A DNA stretch of 12,567 nucleotides, taken from Acidimicrobiaceae bacterium. GTDB lineage: Bacteria > Actinomycetota > Acidimicrobiia > Acidimicrobiales > UBA10347. The stretch spans positions 3,343 through 15,909 of the forward strand of contig DNHM01000292.1 of the NCBI GenBank assembly GCA_003485885.1, in the 5' to 3' direction. The position numbers and the translations under genes are program-made. The notes under the pieces are model-generated. The model searched no databases. It was not told the origin of the DNA and saw nothing but the letters and a program-made list of their open reading frames with translations. Positions 6,977-12,567 of this stretch are shown piece after piece; positions within the stretch are counted from its first letter, which is position 1, and each line of letters begins with the position of its first letter.

Positions 6977-7792
6977 GTGACCGAAGCCGACGCCATAGCC
7001 AGCGCATCGAAACCGGCCACCGTGACATCGCTCGTGGATGAGCTTCGGGCGCTCGGTCTCGACGATGGCATGACGGTGATGGTCCACTCATCGCTCTCCC
7101 GGTTGGGTTTTGTTTTGGGTGGAGCTCAAACCGTCGTTGCCGCTCTCCACGAAACAGTTGGCCCTGGCGGCACGATCATGATGCCCACCCACTCGGGCGC
7201 GCTCTCTGATCCATCGAAATGGCAAAACCCGCCAGTACCCGAGACCTGGTGGCAGACCATTCGCGACGAGATGCCGGCGTTCGACCCTGCCCTTACCCCC
7301 ACCCGCAGTATGGGCGCCGTTGTTGAGTGCTTCCGATGCCTTCCCGGAGTGTGCCGCAGCAACCATCCAACCGTTTCGGCTGCCGCAATCGGCCCGAATA
7401 CGAAAGCGCTACTGAACGATCATGACCTCGAAGATCGACTCGGGGCTACCTCACCTCAAGGGAAGCTCTACGACCTCAACGGCCACATCCTGCTACTCGG
7501 CGTCGACCACGGCAACAACACCTCACTGCATCTCAGCGAGGCCCGATCGGGATTGCCCGCCACGGTGACCGACGCAGCTCCGATCTTGATCGACGGCGAG
7601 CGCCGCTGGGTCGAACTCAAGCACCTCGATGACAACGACGAAGACTTCGCCACGCTCGGTGAAGCATTCGCTGCTACGGGGAACGAGCGCCAAGGACCAA
7701 TTGGTGTTGGCGTCGGTCGACTCATGCGCAGCCGCGACATCGTCGACTTTGGCACCGAGTGGATGCTCACCAACCGGGTACCGTCTCGCTGA
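6977..7792 (+). CDS. AAC(3)-family N-acetyltransferase
   Basis: 271-residue protein of the antibiotic N-acetyltransferase (AAC(3)/YokD) family, using acetyl-CoA to acylate an amino group. Family blocks in order: VHSSLSRLG (36-44), PGGTIMMPTHS (63-73), TPTRSMGAVVE (107-117), RSNHPTVSAAAIGP (127-140), GATSPQGKLYDLNG (156-169) and NTSLHLSE (181-188). Full length and all blocks present suggest an active enzyme. Many chromosomal members do not confer aminoglycoside resistance, and the substrate cannot be read from sequence, so a resistance label is not justified. It starts with GTG 4 nt after the SRPBCC stop; the overlapping ATG at 6975 is followed at once by TGA and cannot be the start. No own promoter is seen. 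Confidence 0.9.
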   Translation: MTEADAIASASKPATVTSLVDELRALGLDDGMTVMVHSSLSRLGFVLGGAQTVVAALHETVGPGGTIMMPTHSGALSDPSKWQNPPVPETWWQTIRDEMPAFDPALTPTRSMGAVVECFRCLPGVCRSNHPTVSAAAIGPNTKALLNDHDLEDRLGATSPQGKLYDLNGHILLLGVDHGNNTSLHLSEARSGLPATVTDAAPILIDGERRWVELKHLDDNDEDFATLGEAFAATGNERQGPIGVGVGRLMRSRDIVDFGTEWMLTNRVPSR

Positions 7793-7982
7793 GATCTCGC
7801 ACGGGCGAGGTCGCTGACACGCCAGGCTTTGCTGTCAGCACGGCGCCTGCGTTCCAAAGCGTGGTTCTTCGGTCTTTCGAGGTGACCGTGACATCAACGC
7901 AGCTGTCTTTGGTCGTCCAGATACCGCGGGCATAGGCGAGCCAGGCTCCGGTTTGGATCGGGCACAGTCCGAAAACAACCAC
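7767..7982 (-). CDS. Doubtful small hypothetical ORF, possibly a frameshifted small protein
   Basis: The 254 nt between the acetyltransferase and the dehydrogenase carry a 71-codon minus-strand frame from GTG 7982. It contains CPIQTGAWLAYARGIW and then DSCVDVTVTSKD, has mostly G/C third bases, and looks more protein-like than the other frames. It has no ribosome binding site and its end overlaps the acetyltransferase gene by 26 nt. Another frame, beginning GTG at 8053 and overlapping the dehydrogenase stop, starts with a hydrophobic stretch (PFALFGKIAVSVFCGLW, residues 9-25) like a signal peptide. A one-base change near 7985 could join the two into one small exported protein. I recognise no family. 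It may equally be non-coding. Confidence 0.28.
   Translation of the reverse strand: MVVFGLCPIQTGAWLAYARGIWTTKDSCVDVTVTSKDRRTTLWNAGAVLTAKPGVSATSPVRDLSETVPGW
7813..7839. repeat. 7-bp inverted repeat after the acetyltransferase gene
   Basis: GCTGACA (7813-7819) and TGTCAGC (7833-7839) are perfect complements with a 13-nt loop, 21 nt after the acetyltransferase stop. The position suits a transcript end on the plus strand, but no run of T follows, so it is not a clear intrinsic terminator. Confidence 0.3.
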
Positions 7983-8046
7983 AGACCACAGAATACCGAG
8001 ACTGCAATCTTTCCGAAGAGAGCGAACGGCGCTGCCCTAACCACAG

Positions 8047-8760
8047 CTACCACGGGTGGTCATAGCCGTCCCAACGAATGAACCGACCCGTATCGGCAAG
8101 AGACAGATTGTCGATCGACGCCACAATTGCGTCGGCTGACTGATCCACGGTGAGCGGAGCGTTCTCGCCTCCCATGTCGGTCTGGACCCAGCCGGGGTGC
8201 AGCATCACCACCCCGATGCCTTCGGGGGCCAGCGCCGCCGCAGACTTGACACTGACCATGTTCAGTGCGGCTTTTGAAACGCAATACGCGGCGTCGCGCC
8301 CATTCCGCGCTGCCACCTGCATGGAGCCGAGCTGCGAGCTGACGTTCACGACCATGGCATCACTGCCCCGCCGGAGCAGCGGCAGTACCGCCGATGTGAG
8401 CACCATCGGGCCAGTCGCGTTTACATTGAGCACAGCGTTGAAGGTTGCTGCATCGAGGTCGAAGATCCCTCGGACATGCTCGCTGGCCCCGAAGGCCCGC
8501 GCATCGACACCAGCACAATTGATCAGCAGATCGAGTGAATCAGTCTGCTCAGCCAGCTTGTTCGCTGCCGCGATGATGCTCTGCTCATCGGCAAGATCCA
8601 TAGTGACGCGGCCTGTAAGACCGATGTCAGGCGTAACGCCCCGTGCTGATCCAAAGACTGTGTTGCCAACGGCAGCGAAACGCTGCGCGAGAGCGAGGCC
8701 CAAGCCACGCCCGACGCCAGTGATGAAGATCCGTCGGCCATGGTTTTGCTCTGTGGTCAC
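8047..8760 (-). CDS. Short-chain dehydrogenase/reductase (SDR)
   Basis: 237-residue classical SDR, an NAD(P)-dependent oxidoreductase. Seen: Rossmann motif TGVGRGLG (14-21), NCAG (81-84), Asn114 in NVNATGP, Ser141/Ser142 in VVNVSSQLG, the catalytic pair Tyr159 and Lys163 in YCVSK, and HPGWVQTDMGG (188-198) after the active site. The two Arg after residue 8 and Arg18 in the glycine motif may favour NADP, which is a guess. Substrate unknown. It starts with GTG 12 nt after the smc stop and in the same frame, so GTG is the first possible start after that stop. It is probably translated from the smc transcript. Pairing with smc is unusual, as ftsY is the common downstream neighbour. Confidence 0.9.
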   Translation of the reverse strand: MTTEQNHGRRIFITGVGRGLGLALAQRFAAVGNTVFGSARGVTPDIGLTGRVTMDLADEQSIIAAANKLAEQTDSLDLLINCAGVDARAFGASEHVRGIFDLDAATFNAVLNVNATGPMVLTSAVLPLLRRGSDAMVVNVSSQLGSMQVAARNGRDAAYCVSKAALNMVSVKSAAALAPEGIGVVMLHPGWVQTDMGGENAPLTVDQSADAIVASIDNLSLADTGRFIRWDGYDHPW

Positions 8761-8772
8761 CTGGCAAGTGTG

Positions 8773-11700
8773 TCAGATGGCTACGGCAACGGTTTCTTCG
8801 GATGGGGGCGCTTCGGTCACATATTCGGACATGTCGGCACCCGGCCGCTCGCTGACAACGCGGGAGCTCTCGCCTGGCTTCATGCTGACGCCATAGAGGC
8901 AGTCAGCAGCTTCCATGGTGCGCTTTTGGTGGCTCACGATGATCAACTGTGCTTCGCTGCGAAACTCGGCGACGAGATCCAGGAAACGATGCAGGTTCAC
9001 ATCATCGAGTGCTGCCTCGACCTCGTCCATCACATAGAACGGCGACGGGCGGCTGCGGAATACGCCAAACAGGAAAGCCAGCGCCGTCAGTGAGCGCTCG
9101 CCACCGCTGAGCAGCGAGAGCTTGCGCACGTTCTTGCCGCCAGGGCGAGCCTCGACTTCGATACCCGTGTTCAAGATGTCGTCGGGTGTCGTCAACTTGA
9201 GTCGGCCGGCGCCGCCCGGGAACAAGGTGCCGAACAGCAGCTCGAAGTTGGAGGCCACATCGGCGAACGCCGACGTGAATACCTGGACGATTTCTTGATC
9301 GATCGCTCGGATGACCTTGCCCAGTTCCTTGCGCGATTCTTTGACGTCGTCGAGTTGGCTTTGCAGGAACTCGTGCCGCTCGCTGAGGGTCACATATTCT
9401 TCGAGCGCAAGCGGGTTGATTGGACCCATGATGCGAAGCTCGCGCTCGAGTTCGCTGGTGCGAGCAGCGGCCGTCATACCCTCGGGCAATGGCGGCGCTT
9501 CGGTTCGGATTGCATCGCCGATCTCGACATCGAGATCACGCCGAAGCGTCTCGATTGCGCCTTCGAGGCGCACGTTGATCTCGGCTTCTTCGATTTGGCG
9601 AGTGGACTGGCGCTCACGCAGGTCGCGGAGGCCTGCGTCGGTTGTGGACCGGTCTCGACGGGCCGACTCGAGCCCGGCTGCGATGTCGCGGACCTCGTTG
9701 GACTGGCGCTGGCGTTGGGTACGCAGCGAGTCGATCCAGGTGTCGAGCTCGGCTTCGCGGCCCGAGAGGTTCACCCGCAGATCGTTCGCAATAGCGAGCC
9801 GTTCTTCGGGTGCCTCATGCGTTTCGGCACTGTGGCGACCAAGACGCGCTTCGACGTCGGTGAGACGCTCGACCAGGAACTTCCGGCGATCGCTGATCGC
9901 CTTGGTACGCACCGAGATGTCGTTGCGCATGCCGCCCACGAGCTTGTTTTGCTCGTCGAGCATGCCCCGGTCGGTCTCCATCAGCTGAAGCTGTTCGTTC
10001 TGAACTTCTTCGTCGGCTTCGAGTTTGGTGATGTGGCTGTTCAGGGCCTCGGTGCGTTCGTCGTCGGCAACAAGACGGGCATCAATCTCGGTCAACCGGG
10101 TAGCGACCGACTCGAACTCGTTCTCTGCCTTGCTGTTGTTGCGCTGCAGCGCAGACAGCTGCTCGCCTGCTCGCATCAGATCATCGTCGCAGGTGTTCAG
10201 TTCGCCTTGCACGGCCTTCTCGGCAGCGAGTGCGTCTTTGCGTTCAGCGGTGACGGCGTCGAGAGTCGTCGTCTCCAAGACGACAACCGCTTCGGCCTTT
10301 TCTGCTTCGATCGTGGCTTCGTCGAGCGCGGCGCCAGTAGCAGCGAGGCGCTCGGCGCCGACTCGCCAGCCATCGGCCGAGAAGGATGCGCCGTCGGTGG
10401 TGACAACATGGGTGTCGCCATCGCTGAGGGCCAGCGAAACTGCCTGCTCCCAGTCGGTAACAACATCGATGTGCGCAATCGCAGCGTCGAGAAGTGTGTC
10501 GATGTCTGCGCTGCGACCCCGAACGTGATTGCGCAGTGAGCGACTCGACTTGGGTGCGCCTGCCCGGCCAGTGAGCGGCAGCAGTACACCTCCAGCATCA
10601 GCCTCGGTCAGGGCCCGAGCGGCAATTCCGGCAACGGTGGCGTCGCGTACGACGACTGCATCTTTGGCATCGCCGATGGCCGCAGCCAACGCTGCTTCAT
10701 ATCCCTCGTCGATTTCCACGAGGTCAAGCAGCGGTCCGAGCACGCCATCGATGTCGTTCAATAGCTCGGCGCCTGAGCGAGCGCGAATTTCGTCGAGTGC
10801 GAGGGTGAGAGCCTCGACTCGGGCTTTCCATGTAGCCCGTGACTCACGGCTGGACTCAAGTGCAGTCGAAGCTTTTTCGTGACGTTCGGTGACTTCGAGC
10901 CTGGTCGTTTCGGCTAATTCGAGTCGGGCTACCAGGTCAGCTTCGCGGGCTTCGATCTGCGACAGCTTCTTGCGAATCTCATCGGCCTCGGGGCCGGTGG
11001 CCCCCATCGAGGTCTGAAGTTCTTCATGTTTGGCCGACAACCGGCTGCGCTCGGCTTCGAGCACCTGGCGGTTGCGAATGTGTGCTTGGAGTTCACCCCG
11101 CACGTTGGCGATGTCATCGGCGACATTCTCGATGCCGTCGCTCCAGCTCTGGTCGAAGTCAGCACGTTTCGCTTCGAGTTCTGCTTCGGCCTGAGCAACT
11201 CGGGCAATCTCATCGTTCAGCAATGCTTCGCGAGCGTCGACGTCGGCGAGGTCGCGTTGGATCTGTTCCCGGTCAGCTTCGAGTGCGGAGATCACGGCAC
11301 CGTCGACGGTTGCCTGACGATCACTATCGATGCTGCGAATACGCTCGGCGAGCACCGCGTCGACGCCTCGGAGCCGTTCGCGGAGTGATTCACATCGAGA
11401 CAAGACATCGCCGATGTCGTTTGCGCCAGCGGTAGCCAGCTGTGCTTCGCCGGTCGAGACTTGCTGGTCAAGTTGAGCCAGCTTCTCGGTCAGTTCTTTC
11501 TGCTTGGTTACGAACTTCTTTTGTTCTTCGGTCGAACCTTCGAGTCTGGTCCGAAGGTCGAAGATCTCGCGGCCCACCAAGTGGACCCGAAGCGTGGTGA
11601 GCTCGCCGATGAGATCGCCGTGGCGGCGAGCGGCGTCGGCCTGTCGCTCCAGAGGCTTGAGCTGTCGACGGACTTCGCGAAGCAGATCCTGCAGCCTGGT

Positions 11701-12264
11701 CAGGTTCGCTTCAGTCGACTCAAGCCGACGTTCGCTCTTCTCTTTGCGACGACGATATTTGAGCACGCCAGCTGCTTCTTCGATGATCGAGCGGCGATCT
11801 TCAGGGCGAGCGTTAAGAACGGCGTCGATCTGGCCCTGAGAAATGATGACGTGCTGCTGGCGACCAACACCGCTATCGCTCAGCAGATCCTGGATGTCGA
11901 GAAGCCGACAGGGCACACCGTTTATTTCATACTCGCTGTCACCAGTGCGAAAGAGACGACGGGTGATCGTGACTTCTTCGAATTCGATCGGCATGAGCCG
12001 GGCGGTGTTGTCGAGCGTGATCGACACTTCGGCTCGTCCGAGCGCCTTCATCTTGGCTGCGCCAGCAAAGATGACATCGTCCATCTTCTGCGACCGCACC
12101 GCGCTGGGACGTTGAGCGCCCGGCACCCACGCAAGCGCATCGACCACGTTGGACTTACCACTACCGTTCGGGCCAACAACAACCGTGACGCCAGGCTCGA
12201 AATCGAGGCGCGTCGAAGAAGCGAACGACTTGAAACCTTTGAGAGTAAGGGTCTTCAGAAACAC
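8773..12264 (-). CDS. smc: Chromosome segregation ATPase SMC
   Basis: Full-length bacterial SMC (1163 residues), the core of the condensin complex with ScpA and ScpB that folds and helps separate the chromosome. The N-terminal head starts FLKTLTLKGFKSF, with Walker A GPNGSGKS (31-38), Arg57 (in AVRSQKMDD) and the HVIISQGQID Q-loop. Coiled coil arms at about 165-490 and 660-1000 flank a hinge of about 500-650 that includes GGVLLPL. The C-terminal head has the signature LLSGGE (1051-1056), Walker B FYVMDE (1076-1081) and the D-loop AALDD. The start is fixed: a TAG in the same frame ends 12 nt before the GTG, with AGGG 10 nt upstream of it. Two residues after Walker A, Pro48 and Arg52, differ from the usual Leu and Gly. 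A 10-20 residue acidic tail follows the head. Confidence 0.97.
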   Translation of the reverse strand: MFLKTLTLKGFKSFASSTRLDFEPGVTVVVGPNGSGKSNVVDALAWVPGAQRPSAVRSQKMDDVIFAGAAKMKALGRAEVSITLDNTARLMPIEFEEVTITRRLFRTGDSEYEINGVPCRLLDIQDLLSDSGVGRQQHVIISQGQIDAVLNARPEDRRSIIEEAAGVLKYRRRKEKSERRLESTEANLTRLQDLLREVRRQLKPLERQADAARRHGDLIGELTTLRVHLVGREIFDLRTRLEGSTEEQKKFVTKQKELTEKLAQLDQQVSTGEAQLATAGANDIGDVLSRCESLRERLRGVDAVLAERIRSIDSDRQATVDGAVISALEADREQIQRDLADVDAREALLNDEIARVAQAEAELEAKRADFDQSWSDGIENVADDIANVRGELQAHIRNRQVLEAERSRLSAKHEELQTSMGATGPEADEIRKKLSQIEAREADLVARLELAETTRLEVTERHEKASTALESSRESRATWKARVEALTLALDEIRARSGAELLNDIDGVLGPLLDLVEIDEGYEAALAAAIGDAKDAVVVRDATVAGIAARALTEADAGGVLLPLTGRAGAPKSSRSLRNHVRGRSADIDTLLDAAIAHIDVVTDWEQAVSLALSDGDTHVVTTDGASFSADGWRVGAERLAATGAALDEATIEAEKAEAVVVLETTTLDAVTAERKDALAAEKAVQGELNTCDDDLMRAGEQLSALQRNNSKAENEFESVATRLTEIDARLVADDERTEALNSHITKLEADEEVQNEQLQLMETDRGMLDEQNKLVGGMRNDISVRTKAISDRRKFLVERLTDVEARLGRHSAETHEAPEERLAIANDLRVNLSGREAELDTWIDSLRTQRQRQSNEVRDIAAGLESARRDRSTTDAGLRDLRERQSTRQIEEAEINVRLEGAIETLRRDLDVEIGDAIRTEAPPLPEGMTAAARTSELERELRIMGPINPLALEEYVTLSERHEFLQSQLDDVKESRKELGKVIRAIDQEIVQVFTSAFADVASNFELLFGTLFPGGAGRLKLTTPDDILNTGIEVEARPGGKNVRKLSLLSGGERSLTALAFLFGVFRSRPSPFYVMDEVEAALDDVNLHRFLDLVAEFRSEAQLIIVSHQKRTMEAADCLYGVSMKPGESSRVVSERPGADMSEYVTEAPPSEETVAVAI

Positions 12265-12370
12265 AACAGAATGACCCTAACGACTAGCCGAACATTGCGA
12301 GCGGCAAGCACCGCACTAATTCTGCATTTGCGCCCCAGCAACTACATCTGCCCCATCACCAACACACGGC

Positions 12371-12403
12371 CTTTTGTTTACGTCGGATTTGGTCCGACAA
12401 AAG
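12371..12403. repeat. Two-tier inverted repeat in the smc leader
   Basis: GTCGGA (12382-12387) and TCCGAC (12393-12398) pair across a 5-nt loop. Outside them CTTTT (12371-12375) pairs with AAAAG (12399-12403), leaving a 6-nt bulge on one side. It lies about 107-139 nt upstream of the smc start. It could be a terminator for the upstream gene, a leader-RNA structure or a protein site; no clear T-run follows on the minus strand. Confidence 0.45.
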
Positions 12404-12479
12404 CAGCACCGCCTCAAAAGTGAGAGCGAGGGACGAGCGTGTAAGTGAAGCGAAGCGGAACGCCCCAACCGACGAGCGA

Positions 12480-12501
12480 AGACTGCGTCCGAACGCAGTT
12501 T
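12480..12501 (-). terminator. Hairpin after the upstream gene, possible weak terminator
   Basis: ACTGCGT (12482-12488) and ACGCAGT (12493-12499) form a perfect 7-bp stem with a 4-nt loop, extended by one G-T and one A-T pair to 12480-12501. On the minus strand it lies 30 nt past the TGA at 12531, the right place to end that transcript. Only a short CTT follows, so termination would be weak. Confidence 0.4.
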
Positions 12502-12530
12502 GCGCCGCGAAGCCAGCAATCAAAGGCGGA

Positions 12531-12567
12531 TCAGACTTGGGACTGGTCGCAGTAGTAGGTCCAGCGG
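12531..12567 (-). CDS. C-terminal end of a protein, possibly formamidopyrimidine-DNA glycosylase (MutM/Fpg)
   Basis: The last 11 codons before a TGA at 12531-12533 read RWTYYCDQSQV. Fpg/MutM proteins end in a zinc finger whose last part has the form (R)xTxxCxxCQ; this end fits except that Ser replaces the second Cys (TCC in place of TGC). In many actinobacteria mutM lies directly upstream of smc on the same strand, as here. The fragment is very short, so the call rests on position plus a few residues. If right, this enzyme removes oxidised purines such as 8-oxoguanine from DNA. Confidence 0.42.
   Translation of the reverse strand, partial: RWTYYCDQSQV

Larger units (their letters stand above)
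12265..12530. other. Gene-free leader between smc and the upstream gene
   Basis: These 266 nt hold no ORF that I support. The left part (about 12270-12420) is poorer in GC and should contain the smc promoter, though no convincing -35/-10 pair stands out. The right part (about 12420-12515) is GC-rich, with GACGAGCG repeated at 12432-12439 and 12471-12478, GAAGCGAAGCGG between them, and the hairpin at 12480-12501. It looks like a small REP-like intergenic element. Confidence 0.5.

Noticed and set aside
6977..7792. Acetyltransferase as an aminoglycoside resistance gene
   Set aside because: Only family membership can be seen. It lies in ordinary chromosomal context with no integron or mobile element, and many relatives have other substrates.
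9295..10539. 414-codon open frame on the plus strand
   Set aside because: It lies wholly opposite smc, whose protein shows all family motifs. Long antisense frames are common against GC-rich coiled-coil genes, and no domain is seen in it.
11461..12423. 320-codon open frame on the plus strand
   Set aside because: Antisense to the N-terminal part of smc; composition mirrors the smc codons and it runs into the leader without a ribosome binding site.
12316..12519. 67-codon minus-strand frame upstream of smc
   Set aside because: Arg/Ser-rich, covers both hairpins and has no family look; more likely non-coding leader.
1..12567. CRISPR arrays, tRNA or rRNA genes, insertion sequences
   Set aside because: I saw no regular repeat-spacer pattern, no cloverleaf or rRNA stretch, and no transposase or terminal inverted repeats with target duplications.

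Overview
The window reads as chromosomal DNA of a moderately GC-rich (about 60 percent by eye) actinobacterium. The best fit is an Acidimicrobiia-like lineage. The grounds are the style of the SMC protein, a MoxR/DUF58/VWA operon like those in actinobacteria, GTG starts for several genes, and what looks like the end of a MutM/Fpg gene just upstream of smc. The lineage is an inference; no rRNA or marker search was possible. No tRNA, rRNA, CRISPR array, insertion sequence or phage gene was seen.

Left part (1-2297, all minus strand): an OmpR-family response regulator, an overlapping HAMP-type sensor histidine kinase, and at the very left edge the first 44 codons of a proline-rich protein that runs out of the window. 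The order resembles MprA-MprB-PepD type loci, but the identity of the edge gene is not visible.

Centre-left (2437-5680, plus strand, divergent from the two-component genes): a three-gene operon of a MoxR-type AAA+ ATPase with a long Pro/Ala-rich N-terminal extension, a DUF58 protein and a membrane-anchored VWA protein. These families act together as an ATPase/chaperone module at the cell envelope. The divergent intergenic region holds a tandem repeat that could be a response-regulator site.

Middle (5651-6342, minus strand): a VapBC-like toxin-antitoxin locus that looks decayed. The ribbon-helix-helix antitoxin can be read only across a frame change near its N-terminus. The PIN toxin has Gly where the family normally has its fourth acidic residue. 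A 16-bp near-palindrome lies over the antitoxin start codon.

Middle-right (6517-7792, plus strand): an SRPBCC (polyketide cyclase-like) protein and, 4 nt later, an AAC(3)-family acetyltransferase. The next 254 nt contain only a doubtful minus-strand ORF.

Right part (8047-12567, minus strand): full-length chromosome segregation protein SMC, a short-chain dehydrogenase/reductase 12 nt downstream of it in the same frame, a roughly 270-nt leader with two hairpins upstream of smc, and the last 11 codons of a gene whose end resembles the Fpg/MutM zinc finger.

I did not find a convincing new biological system. The items most worth a second look are the decayed toxin-antitoxin pair, the hidden proline-rich gene after the two-component system, the extended MoxR, and the hairpin-rich smc leader.
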